Positions 1 to 6,698 of a stretch of DNA of 12,921 nt are shown here, one piece after another. Position 1 is the first letter of the stretch. Each line of letters opens with the position of its first letter. The position numbers and the translations under genes were made by a program. Under the pieces are notes generated by a model, which worked only from the letters and a program-made list of their open reading frames with translations, was not told the DNA's origin and made no database searches. Source of the stretch: Paracoccaceae bacterium (GTDB lineage: Bacteria; Pseudomonadota; Alphaproteobacteria; Rhodobacterales; Rhodobacteraceae); NCBI GenBank assembly GCA_002400675.1, contig NVQY01000003.1, positions 1 to 12,921 of the forward strand, given 5' to 3'.

Positions 1-1
1 T

Positions 2-859
2 GTTGCCGGTACCGGCCCGGATGGTGGGCGTTTGCCCATCGCCGCCGGTGTGGGGTTCAAATCAAAACACTTTTCCGGCCTGACGGACGCCCCCGGCGCG
101 GTTAAGTGGCTGGAAATACACGCAGAAAACTATATGGGCGATGGCGGGCGCCCCTTGGCGCAACTGCGGCACCTGCGCGAGGTTTTTGCCATTTCCGTGC
201 ATGGTGTCGGCCTGTCGATCGGCGGCGCGGACCCGTTGGACAAGGACCATCTGGCGCGGCTAAAATACCTGGTCGACTGGCTGGACCCGGCCAGTTTTTC
301 CGAACATCTGGCGTGGTCCACCCATCAGGGGCATTTCCTGAACGACCTGTTGCCCCTGCCCTATACCAACGCGACGTTAACCCTTGTGTGCGATCATATT
401 GATCAGGTTCAGACCTGCCTTGGCCGGCCGATGCTGCTTGAGAACCCCTCTAGCTATCTGGCGTTTGCCGCCAGCACTTGGGACGAGCCAGAATTTCTGC
501 GCGAAATTGCCCGGCGCACAGGGTGCGGATTGCTGCTGGACGTGAACAATGTGTTCATCTCGGCCAGCAACCTTGGCTATTCGCCGCACGCCTATATCGA
601 CGCCTATCCGTTTGAAAAGGTGGGGGAAATTCATCTGGGCGGGCATGATATGGACCACGATGACCACGGCGCGCCGTTGCTGATCGACAATCACGGGGGC
701 GTTGTCGCCGATCCGGTCTGGGCATTGCTTGAGTACACTCTGGCGGCGACAGGTCCAAAACCGGTGCTGATCGAATGGGATAACGATGTGCCCGACTGGT
801 CGACCCTTGCCGCCGAGGCCGCGCGCGCGCAGTCCGCATTGGCGCAGGTCACCGCATGA
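2..859 (+). CDS. bufB: BufB-type DUF692 (MNIO) peptide-modifying oxidase, 5' end probably outside window
   Basis: This protein belongs to the DUF692 family of multinuclear non-heme iron oxidases, TIM-barrel enzymes that modify cysteines of a ribosomal peptide together with a DUF2063 partner. In characterised bufferin systems the product chelates copper. Numbering from the TTG at 32, family hallmarks are [10 protein letters not shown] (27-36), H57, SEHLAWS (90-96), LLENPSSY (135-142), [14 protein letters not shown] (167-180), EIHLGGH (199-205) and LIEWDNDVP (246-254). The His, Glu, Asp and Asn residues in these blocks are the expected iron ligands. Start: the frame is open back to base 2 with no stop and no good start codon. 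Relatives usually have a Leu-Pro before AGVG, so the TTG at 32 may be an internal Leu and the real start may lie left of the window. The stop overlaps the bufC start (ATGA). Cytoplasmic; no signal peptide is seen. The family is certain, but the substrate is inferred because bufA is not visible. Confidence 0.9.
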   Translation, partial: VAGTGPDGGRLPIAAGVGFKSKHFSGLTDAPGAVKWLEIHAENYMGDGGRPLAQLRHLREVFAISVHGVGLSIGGADPLDKDHLARLKYLVDWLDPASFSEHLAWSTHQGHFLNDLLPLPYTNATLTLVCDHIDQVQTCLGRPMLLENPSSYLAFAASTWDEPEFLREIARRTGCGLLLDVNNVFISASNLGYSPHAYIDAYPFEKVGEIHLGGHDMDHDDHGAPLLIDNHGGVVADPVWALLEYTLAATGPKPVLIEWDNDVPDWSTLAAEAARAQSALAQVTA

Positions 860-1605
860 AGCGGGCGCAAGAGACATTCATCCGCGCCCTGCTGGACCCG
901 GTTCATCCCGTGCCCGAGGGGTTGGTGGACGGGGCCGCGCACGGTGCCGGGCGGCGGTTCGATGTGTACCGCAACAACGTCGCCACCTCTTTGGCCGAGG
1001 CGATTTGCGTTGGGTTTCCCGTGGTCACCCGCCTGATCGGGCAGCAAAACATGAACGTTCTGGCCGGGGCATTCTTGCGGGCGCACCCACCCGTTAACCC
1101 GATCCTGATGCGTTATGGCACTGATTTTCCACAGTTTTTGTCAAACACGCCGCAATTGGCACATCTGGGATACCTGCCGGACGTTGCCCGGTTAGAACTG
1201 GCCATTCGTCATTCCTACCACGCGGGCGACGCCGACCCGATCGCCCCGGAGCGGATGGGCGACATCCCCTCCGAGGCGTTATTGCAGGCAAGTATCCGCT
1301 TGGCCCCGGCAGTTCATCTGGTCAGGTCAGACTGGCCAATCCACGACATCTGGCAGTTCAACACCAACGACAACGCGGCCAAACCGCAACCCGGGGCGCA
1401 GGATGTCCTGATCACCCGGCCGGAATTCGACCCGCTTGTGTTGCTATTGCCAAACGGCGGGGGTGAATGGATTCAATCGCTTATGCAGGGCAATAATATC
1501 GGCACCGCCCTTGACGCGGCCTGTGCCAAGACGCCAGAATTTGATATGACGTCCCCGCTGACATTGTTGTTGCAGGGAGGTGCGATTATTTCGCTGGTTG
1601 AATGA
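856..1605 (+). CDS. bufC: BufC-type DUF2063 protein, partner of the MNIO enzyme
   Basis: A 249-residue protein with the DUF2063 (HvfC/BufC) N-terminal helical domain. It begins [11 protein letters not shown], continues with the typical [14 protein letters not shown] and FPVVTRLIG (about residues 35-62), and then AFLRAHPP and [11 protein letters not shown] (to about residue 97). A second segment, [11 protein letters not shown], starts near residue 110 and leads into a less conserved C-terminal domain. Proteins of this family bind the precursor peptide and present it to the DUF692 oxidase; they were once annotated as DNA-binding. The start codon lies inside the bufB stop (ATGA, 856-859), which indicates translational coupling and a fixed ratio of the two subunits. 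The length is normal and no frame damage is seen. The family and its partnership with BufB are well supported by the gene order. The actual target peptide is unknown from this window. Confidence 0.9.
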   Translation: MKRAQETFIRALLDPVHPVPEGLVDGAAHGAGRRFDVYRNNVATSLAEAICVGFPVVTRLIGQQNMNVLAGAFLRAHPPVNPILMRYGTDFPQFLSNTPQLAHLGYLPDVARLELAIRHSYHAGDADPIAPERMGDIPSEALLQASIRLAPAVHLVRSDWPIHDIWQFNTNDNAAKPQPGAQDVLITRPEFDPLVLLLPNGGGEWIQSLMQGNNIGTALDAACAKTPEFDMTSPLTLLLQGGAIISLVE

Positions 1606-1614
1606 GGATGGACC

Positions 1615-2172
1615 ATGACCTTTGTTGTCACGCTTTACGACGCGGTATTTGGCCTGATTGAGCGCATCGGAGACTGGGTTTTGCCGCTGTTGGCGCGCTT
1701 TGTCATTGCCGCTACCTTGTTGTTTTATTACTGGAATTCCGGCCTGACCAAGATTGGCGACGGCCCGCTTGGGATATTCAACCCCTCGGCCGGGGCCTAT
1801 ATGCAGATTTTCCCCAGGCAGATGGAAGCGGTCAGTTATGACGCCTCGCAACTAAGCAGCCTTCACTGGCTGGTGGTGGTGTGCGGCACCTGGGCGGAGT
1901 TCCTGCTGCCGGCGCTGATTGTGCTGGGGTTGATGACGCGGGTTGCCGCGTTTGGGATGATCGGGTTCGTGGTCATGCAATCGTTGACGGATGTGTTTGG
2001 TCATGGGTTGACCGATGCCAGGACGCTGGGCGCGTGGTTTGACCGGTTTCCCGACAGTATCATCATGGATCAGCGGCTTTTCTGGGTGTTCACGCTGATC
2101 TATCTGGTGGTGCGCGGCGCAGGTGCGATTTCGCTGGATACATTGCTGCGCCGGGGACGGTCGCGGGGCTAG
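1615..2172 (+). CDS. DoxX-family inner-membrane protein of the buf operon
   Basis: A 185-residue hydrophobic protein with about four membrane segments: around residues 20-42 (LPLLARFVIAATLLFYYW), 80-103 (LHWLVVVCGTWAEFLLPALIVLG), 105-125 (MTRVAAFGMIGFVVMQSLTDV) and 150-172 (LFWVFTLIYLVVRGAGAISLD). The arrangement, with R28 in the first helix and the WAEFLLPALIVLGLMTR motif, is that of the DoxX/DoxD-like family. DoxX genes regularly close bufABC operons, and here the gene starts 9 bases after the bufC stop, with an AGGA just before the ATG. Its biochemical role is not settled; a redox or membrane-accessory function for the modified, exported peptide is an inference. The stop codon overlaps that of the convergent ArsC-like gene by 4 bases. 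Confidence 0.87.
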   Translation: MTFVVTLYDAVFGLIERIGDWVLPLLARFVIAATLLFYYWNSGLTKIGDGPLGIFNPSAGAYMQIFPRQMEAVSYDASQLSSLHWLVVVCGTWAEFLLPALIVLGLMTRVAAFGMIGFVVMQSLTDVFGHGLTDARTLGAWFDRFPDSIIMDQRLFWVFTLIYLVVRGAGAISLDTLLRRGRSRG

Positions 2173-2483
2173 ACTCCGAGGGCGGCGCGGGTGGTCGGGG
2201 TCCAGCCGAGCCACATCTCATCGCCGCGGACGATCAACGGCCTTTTCATCAGCGCGGGGTGGTCGCGCAGCAACTCAAGCGGCGCACGCGCACGGTCCAC
2301 GGCGTCCAATCCGCGCCATGTGGTGGAGCGTGTGTTGAGCAGATCGTCGCCAAATTGCGCCAGCGCGCGGGTCATCACATCTTTGGGAACCTCTTGGGAA
2401 CGGACATCAACAAAAGTCGCATCCGGCAGCAATTTCAAAGCCTTACGGCAAGTGTCGCAGGTTTTCAGCCCGTATAGATCCAT
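2169..2483 (-). CDS. ArsC/Spx-family thioredoxin-fold protein (arsenate-reductase-like)
   Basis: A 104-residue protein that opens MDLYGLKTCDTCRKAL, with a CxxC (C9, C12) at the end of the first beta strand. This is the layout of the ArsC/Spx/YffB branch of the thioredoxin fold. Later elements fit too: FVDVRSQEVP, LLNTRSTTWRGL, and LMKRPLIVRGDEMWLGW, which carries the Arg-Pro pair preceding the family's conserved strand. YffB-type members are annotated as arsenate reductases, but many have no proven arsenate activity and may be glutathione-dependent thiol reductases. No arsR or arsB is nearby, so an arsenic role is not supported by context. The start is the ATG at 2481-2483, preceded by AGAGGG about 9 bases upstream. 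It is convergent with doxX, with overlapping stops. Confidence 0.85.
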   Translation of the reverse strand: MDLYGLKTCDTCRKALKLLPDATFVDVRSQEVPKDVMTRALAQFGDDLLNTRSTTWRGLDAVDRARAPLELLRDHPALMKRPLIVRGDEMWLGWTPTTRAALGV

Positions 2484-2498
2484 CTGTCATTACCCTCT

Positions 2499-2522
2499 GG
2501 CAACGCAGCAGGTTGCCTTTTT
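2499..2522 (+). terminator. Intrinsic-terminator-like hairpin upstream of csp
   Basis: GGCAAC (2499-2504) and GTTGCC (2512-2517) form a perfect 6-bp stem around a 7-base loop, followed at once by TTTTT (2518-2522). Read on the + strand this is a textbook rho-independent shape. It could stop transcripts that run through doxX and antisense through the ArsC-like gene, or it could act as an attenuator if the csp promoter lies further upstream. On the - strand there is no T-tract. Confidence 0.5.
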
Positions 2523-2523
2523 C

Positions 2524-2552
2524 TTGATTTTTCGCAGGACCATGCGATCCTG
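2524..2552 (+). promoter_or_regulatory. Candidate promoter for the cold-shock gene
   Basis: TTGATT (2524-2529) resembles a -35 box. After 16-17 bases comes GATCCT/ATCCTG (2546-2552) as a weak -10. The -10 lies in a small inverted repeat, CAGGA (2535-2539) and TCCTG (2548-2552). If used, it would give a leader of roughly 110 bases. The match is partial, so this is only a candidate. Confidence 0.25.
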
Positions 2553-2620
2553 TACTTGGGTGCATTCGTCGGGTGGCCTCAGGTTTACTGATTCCAAGCG
2601 ACCCCTTGCACCGAATATAG

Positions 2621-2637
2621 CCCGGCAAAATGCCGGG
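2621..2637 (+). promoter_or_regulatory. Leader hairpin of the cold-shock mRNA
   Basis: CCCGGC (2621-2626) and GCCGGG (2632-2637) make a perfect 6-bp GC stem with loop AAAAT. It lies about 30 bases before the csp start and about 15 bases before the AAGGAG ribosome binding site. No T-tract follows, so it is not a terminator. Cold-shock mRNAs often have structured leaders that change fold with temperature; such a role here is an inference. Confidence 0.4.
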
Positions 2638-2667
2638 TGAAGTGCAAGATAGAAGGAGACACGGGAG

Positions 2668-2874
2668 ATGCCAACAGGCACCGTGAAGTGGTTTAATACA
2701 ACCAAGGGTTTCGGGTTCATTGCACCCGATGATGGCGGCAAAGATGTGTTTGTGCATGTCTCTGCGATCGAGGCGTCCGGACTGACCGGGCTGGCGGACA
2801 ATCAGAAGGTATCGTTCGAGCTTCAGGATGGGCGCGACGGGCGGCAGATGGCGGGCGACCTGAAGGTGCTTTGA
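2668..2874 (+). CDS. Cold-shock domain protein (CspA family)
   Basis: A 68-residue single cold-shock domain, the usual length for the family. It begins GTVKWFN (4-10) and contains both nucleic-acid binding motifs, RNP1 KGFGFI (13-18) and RNP2 VFVHVS (27-32). These proteins bind single-stranded RNA and DNA through surface aromatics and act as RNA chaperones, either in cold shock or constitutively; the sequence does not tell which paralogue this is. The start is firm: AAGGAG (2653-2658) lies 9 bases before the ATG. The gene stands alone between the ArsC-like gene and thyX, with its own leader of up to 184 bases that contains two hairpins. Confidence 0.95.
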   Translation: MPTGTVKWFNTTKGFGFIAPDDGGKDVFVHVSAIEASGLTGLADNQKVSFELQDGRDGRQMAGDLKVL

Positions 2875-2897
2875 CGGCGGGGCGATCCCGCAGGGTG

Positions 2898-2959
2898 GGT
2901 GTGTTTGTGCGGTTTTGTACAACGCGTTGCGGGGTGTTTGGCCGTTTTGTACAAAACGG
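2898..2959 (+). repeat. Imperfect tandem repeat carrying two TTGTACAA palindromes
   Basis: Two imperfect direct copies follow the csp gene. Each has a GGTGT(GT)TTG segment (2898-2907 and 2933-2940) leading into GTTTTGTACAA (2912-2922 and 2944-2954). The second copy extends to a perfect 18-bp palindrome, CCGTTTTGTACAAAACGG (2942-2959). The first keeps the 8-bp core TTGTACAA. Core centres are 32 bp apart, close to three helical turns, which suits two dimers bound on one face of the DNA. The binding protein, if any, is not recognised. The second copy also overlaps a possible terminator. Confidence 0.55.
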
Positions 2960-2973
2960 AATCGGCGTTTTTT
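2941..2973 (+). terminator. Possible csp terminator
   Basis: A hairpin can form either from the 18-bp palindrome (stem CCGTTTT/AAAACGG, loop GTAC) or from GCCG (2941-2944) with CGGC (2963-2966). The latter is followed by G and then six T (2968-2973). The T-tract lies about 95 bases after the csp stop, in the correct orientation. The two folds compete, and the palindrome alone sits 8 bases from the T-tract, so strength is uncertain. Confidence 0.4.
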
Positions 2974-3062
2974 GAGGGTTTGTTAACCGGATGGGACCGG
3001 GGCGCAGGAGTGTGTCGTCGGCATCCTGTGGCCCGGCTTGGGGCGTCGTTTTGGGGTGTGTG

Positions 3063-3089
3063 GTAAGATGGGTTAGAAACCCATCCTAC
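3063..3089. repeat. GTA-GATGGGTT hairpin, dispersed-repeat type
   Basis: GATGGGTT (3067-3074) and AACCCATC (3078-3085) form a perfect 8-bp stem with loop AGA. The stem extends, past one A/C mismatch, by GTA (3063-3065) and TAC (3087-3089). It is symmetrical and has no T-tract. It sits between the convergent csp and thyX genes. From memory, very similar GTAGGATGGGTT hairpins are scattered in Rhodobacterales genomes; only a genome-wide count would confirm that. Confidence 0.55.
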
Positions 3090-3116
3090 GATTGGTTGAC
3101 AAGCAGAGCGCATGCG

Positions 3117-4037
3117 TCAGCTTTGGGTAACCTCCTCAAACTCCCGCCACTCTCTTGCCGACATGCCCGAAGTCTCCTGCGTTACCGTTTCGCCCTTTAA
3201 CATCCGGCGCATGCAATCGACCATTTGCGACGACATGGTGACGGCCCCCAGCCGGTAATCCGCGAACGCCTTGTAGGCGAACGGCACCCAATCGGCGGCG
3301 ATGGCGCAGATCGCCTCGGCGTAGACGCGGATTTCGTATTGGGCGTGGGCGTCGGCGCGCAGGCGAAGGAAATGGAACAGGTTGTGCAGGTCAACCTTCC
3401 AATACCATTGCGTATAGATGTTGGCCGGCAGGTTCATCCGCGCCAGTTCGCGCGCCAGACCGGATTGGCCATCGGACGAGATCATCGCCTGATAATTGTC
3501 GTAACACCGATCCGAGTCGGCCTTGAGCAGGTCGAGCACCCGCGCGGCTTCTTCGCCCTGAAGAACTTCGCCGCGGCCCTGATTGTTGACCTCGGACTGG
3601 GCGTTCACATGTTCCGGCGCGGGGATGTAGAATTCACGGTCAAGGATCGAATAGCGGGCGGAATATTCGTTCACGTTGGCGGTGCGGTGGCGAATCCACT
3701 GGCGCGCGACGAATACCGGCAGTTTGACGTGCAGTTTCAATTCGCACATCTCGAACGGGGTCGAATGCCAGTGGCGCATGAGATAGCGGATCAGACCCTC
3801 GTCATTGGACACCGATTTGGTGCCTTTGCCATAGCTGACCCGCGCCGCCTGACAGATCGCCGCGTCGTCGCCCATATAGTCGACGACGCGCACAAACCCG
3901 TGGTCCAGAACGGCATGCGCCGTATACAGATGCTTTTCCATGCCCGGCGCGACGGCGCGCAACGTGGATTGAGGCGAGCTGCGTAATGTGTCGATCTCGG
4001 CCTGTTGGTCTGGCAGCAGGGGAGTAGACGGGGGCAT
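3117..4037 (-). CDS. thyX: FAD-dependent thymidylate synthase ThyX
   Basis: This enzyme makes dTMP from dUMP with methylenetetrahydrofolate and NADPH, using FAD. The ThyX signature RHRx7SxRY is intact (R116-H117-R118 to S126, R128, Y129). Upstream blocks VVDYMGDDAAICQAARVSYG and LMRHWHSTPFEM, and downstream LPANIYTQWYWKVDLHNLFHFLRLR, are typical of proteobacterial ThyX. The length is 306 residues, normal for the long alphaproteobacterial form. The frame extends to a TTG at 4058, but the ATG at 4035-4037 has a good ribosome binding site (AAAGGA about 9 bases upstream) and is preferred. The gene is monocistronic and divergent from the lipoprotein-Slam operon. No thyA is visible in the window. 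The cytoplasmic role is certain from the motif. Confidence 0.96.
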   Translation of the reverse strand: MPPSTPLLPDQQAEIDTLRSSPQSTLRAVAPGMEKHLYTAHAVLDHGFVRVVDYMGDDAAICQAARVSYGKGTKSVSNDEGLIRYLMRHWHSTPFEMCELKLHVKLPVFVARQWIRHRTANVNEYSARYSILDREFYIPAPEHVNAQSEVNNQGRGEVLQGEEAARVLDLLKADSDRCYDNYQAMISSDGQSGLARELARMNLPANIYTQWYWKVDLHNLFHFLRLRADAHAQYEIRVYAEAICAIAADWVPFAYKAFADYRLGAVTMSSQMVDCMRRMLKGETVTQETSGMSAREWREFEEVTQS

Positions 4038-4075
4038 AAGCGAATCCTTTCGGGGCAAAGTCAGATCAGAGCCTT

Positions 4076-4104
4076 ACTATATATTGACGACGCCCCCCCG
4101 TGAA
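4076..4104 (-). promoter_or_regulatory. Candidate thyX promoter
   Basis: On the - strand, TTCACG (+ strand 4099-4104) and TATAGT (4076-4081) are separated by exactly 17 bases, with the -10 about 39 bases before the ATG. The spacer includes a run of seven G (seven C on the + strand, 4093-4099), part of which belongs to the -35 box. Good spacing and a good -10 make it plausible. Confidence 0.5.
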
Positions 4105-4105
4105 C

Positions 4106-4149
4106 CGCAATATCGGGGTCACCCTTTGGACACGCACACCAATATTGCG
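4106..4149. promoter_or_regulatory. 8-bp inverted repeat between divergent promoters
   Basis: CGCAATAT (4106-4113) and ATATTGCG (4142-4149) are perfect inverted copies 36 bp apart, centre to centre. They lie between the candidate thyX promoter and the candidate lipoprotein promoter; the right arm ends 11 bases before the latter's -35. This suggests half-sites for a regulator of the lipoprotein-Slam operon or of both directions. The regulator is not identified. Confidence 0.4.
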
Positions 4150-4160
4150 ACGTGCCTGCG

Positions 4161-4189
4161 TTGACTTTGAAGGGCAATACACAGATTCT
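4161..4189 (+). promoter_or_regulatory. Candidate promoter of the lipoprotein-Slam operon
   Basis: TTGACT (4161-4166) is a near-consensus -35. After a 17-base spacer comes GATTCT (4184-4189) as the -10. Transcription would begin near 4196, about 30 bases before the ATG at 4227. Confidence 0.5.
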
Positions 4190-4226
4190 TTCAACAAAAC
4201 CTGACAAAAAACAAAGGTTGAGGCAG

Positions 4227-5087
4227 ATGAGACGGTATTGGCTAGCGGTTGCTGCGGCAACGTTATTGTCGGCGTGTGGCGGTGGTAATCCGTGGCTTGA
4301 CACTGGCAGTGGCGGTGGCGGCACGACACCAACGATTCCTGCGGCGCTGATTGGGGATCTGGAAAGCTTTACTTATGATCCGGTGGCCCAGACCCTTGTG
4401 GTGCGGGGTATCTCGCAGGACGCGTCGCCGGCGGCGGCGGTTTACACCCGAAAGGCGGCGCTGGATGTGCCGGGATACGAGGCCTATACGGCGCAAAGCA
4501 GCGCGACGACTCCGCATGCAACCGCCTATGTGCAAGAGCGTGACGGGGTGATCGCCGGTATTATCGTCACGGGCGGGCAATCGGGCAACTATTTTGGCGG
4601 CAGCAGCTATTACCGCGCCGGCGCGTACACGCCGCCGACCGGGACTGCGACAACCCAGATTGTTACCTACACTGGCACATATGTCGGGTTGCTGAACCTT
4701 GCCGGCGACGGTGGTGATCTGTTGCCGGTCGCCCCGGGCACGCCAAACAGCGAACGCCCGTTTCAGGCCGCAGAAGTCACCGGCAACGCGACGATCATCG
4801 CCGATTTCGCGGATAACGTGGTCAGTGGGGTGATCAATAACCGGGTGGTGGTGGATCAGCCGACAATCGACCTGTCCGCCCAGAACATTGAACTGGCCCC
4901 GACGGCAATTCTGACAGATGGAACCTTTGAGGGATCTGCCGAGCAGAGCAACGTGGCCAAGGGCACCTATGGCGGCATATTCGGCGGTGTGGATTCCTCG
5001 GCGGTGGGCGGCACCCTGTTTGTGGATAACCATATCGACGGGATCACCAATATTGAAGAATATGGTGTTTTTGTCCTCGGTAGATGA
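4227..5087 (+). CDS. Predicted surface lipoprotein with TbpB-like C-terminal barrel, Slam substrate
   Basis: A 286-residue lipoprotein. The ATG at 4227 is preceded by AAAGG/GAGG and starts MRRYWLAVAAATLLSACGGG, a lipoprotein signal peptide with lipobox LSAC (lipidated Cys17). Longer in-frame extension upstream to 4152 would bury the signal and is rejected. A Gly/Ser/Thr-rich linker follows (about 18-40), and the rest is beta-rich. Near the C-terminus, GTYGGIFGGVDSSAVGGTLFVDN resembles the strand-turn signature of TbpB-type beta-barrel domains (GxFYGP..E.GG form). The next gene, overlapping by ATGA, encodes a Slam exporter, so this is almost certainly its cargo and shown on the cell surface. 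Known Slam cargoes bind transferrin, haemoglobin or other host or environmental ligands; the ligand here is unknown. Lipoprotein status is clear, TbpB kinship is moderate, and function is inferred from context. Confidence 0.82.
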   Translation: MRRYWLAVAAATLLSACGGGNPWLDTGSGGGGTTPTIPAALIGDLESFTYDPVAQTLVVRGISQDASPAAAVYTRKAALDVPGYEAYTAQSSATTPHATAYVQERDGVIAGIIVTGGQSGNYFGGSSYYRAGAYTPPTGTATTQIVTYTGTYVGLLNLAGDGGDLLPVAPGTPNSERPFQAAEVTGNATIIADFADNVVSGVINNRVVVDQPTIDLSAQNIELAPTAILTDGTFEGSAEQSNVAKGTYGGIFGGVDSSAVGGTLFVDNHIDGITNIEEYGVFVLGR

Positions 5088-6574
5088 GGCGTTGCCGCGT
5101 GGCAAACCGATCTGTGACCCGTCCGGCCGGTAAAATGTTACGCGCGCTGGCGCTGGCGGTTTTGTTCAGTCCGGGGGGTGTTGTTGTGGCCCATGCCCAG
5201 ACACAGGCCCAGACACGGCCCCCGGCCCAGTCCAGTGACAGAGGCGAAATCACCCTTGAGCAGGCGCGCCAACTGGCGATCTATGCCCTGCAAAACGGCG
5301 ATCCGGGGCTGGCCATTCAGGTATCGAAGGGGCTGTTGCAGGCCGATCCGCGTGACCCGCTGGCCTATTTCGTGATTGCGCAGGCCCATGCCGGGTTGAA
5401 CCAGCCAAACCTTGGGCGACGTGCGGCGGCGCGGGCCTATCGCTATACCAAAAACGACGGATCACGGTATCAGGCGGCGCAACTGGCTGCCAAAATGGCC
5501 TATCTCGAAGGGAAGCCGTCGCTGGCGCAGGTCTGGTTGCGGCGCACCGCGCAATTTGCGCCGGGCGAAACCGAGGAACGGGCGGTTGCGCGGGATTACC
5601 GGGCGCTGCGGGCGATCAACCCGATGTCATTCCGGCTGCGGCTGGATGCGCGCCCGTCCAACAACGTCAACAATGGGTCGGATACGGCCCTGAACATCAT
5701 TGATGGTGTTCCCGATGGGGGCACGACTCCGGTGGCGGGGCGGGCTTTGTCGGGGGTGATTGGGTCGGTTGATCTGGCCGGCACTTATCGCCTGAGGGGC
5801 GACGAGGGCAGCAGTACGACGCTGGGCGGGCGGATTTATATTCAACGGGTTGCCCTGTCGAATGCGGCCCGGGATCTGTTGGCAAGCGTGCCGGGGCCGG
5901 TGCGGGTTGGCAATTCCAATTTCGCGTCCACCTACGGCGAAGTGTCGCTGCGCCATATTTTTGCGGTTGGGGAAGCCGATAAGGGCGGGACGGCGGTGGT
6001 TGAACTGGCGGTTGGGGAAAGCTGGTACGCGCAGGAACGCAGTTACCGGTTCACCCGATTGCAAGGCGAACGCAGGTGGCGAACGGGTCAGGGGCGCACG
6101 CAGATCACCTTGCTTGCGCAGGCCGAGGACCGCGCCAAAGCGCGCTATGGCGCCAATGATGCGCGCATTCTGGGGTTGGGAGCAAAGGTACGGCGCAAGC
6201 TGGACAGTGGCGATTCGGTTGGGGTTACCCTTGCTTTGCGCGATACGGATGCGGTTGACAACAATGGGACGCTCACGTCGGTTTCGATGCGGGCGAATTA
6301 TTCCTTTGCCAGATCGGTGGGGCCGGCCAGGCTGAGCACGGGGCTGGTTTTGGGGTATTCCGATTATCCGGTCTATAATCTTACCTTTCCGCCGCGCCCG
6401 GTTCCGCGCACGGATAAATCCATCTACGCCGATGTCAGCCTGTTTTTTGACCGGTACGATTATGCCGGATTTGCGCCGTTGCTGCGGATCAGGGCGGGGA
6501 AGAAGTTTTCGAACTTCAGCCGGTTTGAATCACGCGAGTTGTCGGTGTCGCTGAGCGTTCAGTCGAAATTCTGA
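5084..6574 (+). CDS. Slam-type (DUF560) outer-membrane surface lipoprotein assembly modulator
   Basis: A 496-residue protein of the Slam layout. It has an N-terminal signal peptide (hydrophobic LRALALAVLFSPGGVVVAHA, about residues 19-38), then a TPR-like helical domain (about 55-190, for instance LAIYALQNGDPGLAIQVSKG and LAYFVIAQAHAGLNQPNLG). The rest is a beta-barrel of about 300 residues that opens FRLRLDARPSNNVNNGS, typical of DUF560, and ends in Phe (SVQSKF), the usual outer-membrane assembly signal. Slam proteins move lipoproteins across the outer membrane to the cell surface. The ATG overlaps the lipoprotein stop (ATGA), which couples translation. A second ATG at 5135 would give a shorter signal peptide (MLRALALAVLF) and may be the real start; neither has a strong ribosome site. 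Slams are best known in Neisseria and other gammaproteobacterial and betaproteobacterial hosts. Confidence 0.85.
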   Translation: MRRCRVANRSVTRPAGKMLRALALAVLFSPGGVVVAHAQTQAQTRPPAQSSDRGEITLEQARQLAIYALQNGDPGLAIQVSKGLLQADPRDPLAYFVIAQAHAGLNQPNLGRRAAARAYRYTKNDGSRYQAAQLAAKMAYLEGKPSLAQVWLRRTAQFAPGETEERAVARDYRALRAINPMSFRLRLDARPSNNVNNGSDTALNIIDGVPDGGTTPVAGRALSGVIGSVDLAGTYRLRGDEGSSTTLGGRIYIQRVALSNAARDLLASVPGPVRVGNSNFASTYGEVSLRHIFAVGEADKGGTAVVELAVGESWYAQERSYRFTRLQGERRWRTGQGRTQITLLAQAEDRAKARYGANDARILGLGAKVRRKLDSGDSVGVTLALRDTDAVDNNGTLTSVSMRANYSFARSVGPARLSTGLVLGYSDYPVYNLTFPPRPVPRTDKSIYADVSLFFDRYDYAGFAPLLRIRAGKKFSNFSRFESRELSVSLSVQSKF

Positions 6575-6595
6575 CAGCACGGCGGGGTGGTGGGA

Positions 6596-6614
6596 GAAAA
6601 TTCTGCGAATTTTC
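6596..6614. repeat. AT-rich perfect hairpin after the Slam gene
   Basis: GAAAATTC (6596-6603) and GAATTTTC (6607-6614) pair perfectly around loop TGC, 21 bases after the Slam stop. The AT-rich stem stands out in GC-rich sequence. There is no T-tract beyond the stem, so it is a weak terminator at best; it may be a dispersed repeat or an mRNA 3'-end stabiliser. Confidence 0.4.
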
Positions 6615-6698
6615 TGGACGCGGCGGTGGGCGAGGTTACTCTTGATGCGACACGCTATTAATCAGCAGGCCAGCCAGTGGCCGCAACGGAGGAACATC

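Noticed and set aside
2443..2922. 159-residue open frame on the - strand over the csp leader and gene
   Set aside because: Antisense to an unmistakable cold-shock domain and overlaps the ArsC-like start; no supporting features.
2991..3200. Short + strand ORF in the csp-thyX spacer
   Set aside because: It is produced by reading through the GATGGGTT hairpin and the thyX 3' end; no ribosome site.
3225..3986. 253-residue open frame on the + strand opposite thyX
   Set aside because: It is an exact antisense shadow of the clearly real ThyX, with no ribosome site or family resemblance.
4263..5105. 280-residue open frame on the - strand opposite the lipoprotein gene
   Set aside because: Arg/His-rich shadow of a gene with a clear lipobox and an ATGA-coupled partner; no recognisable domain.
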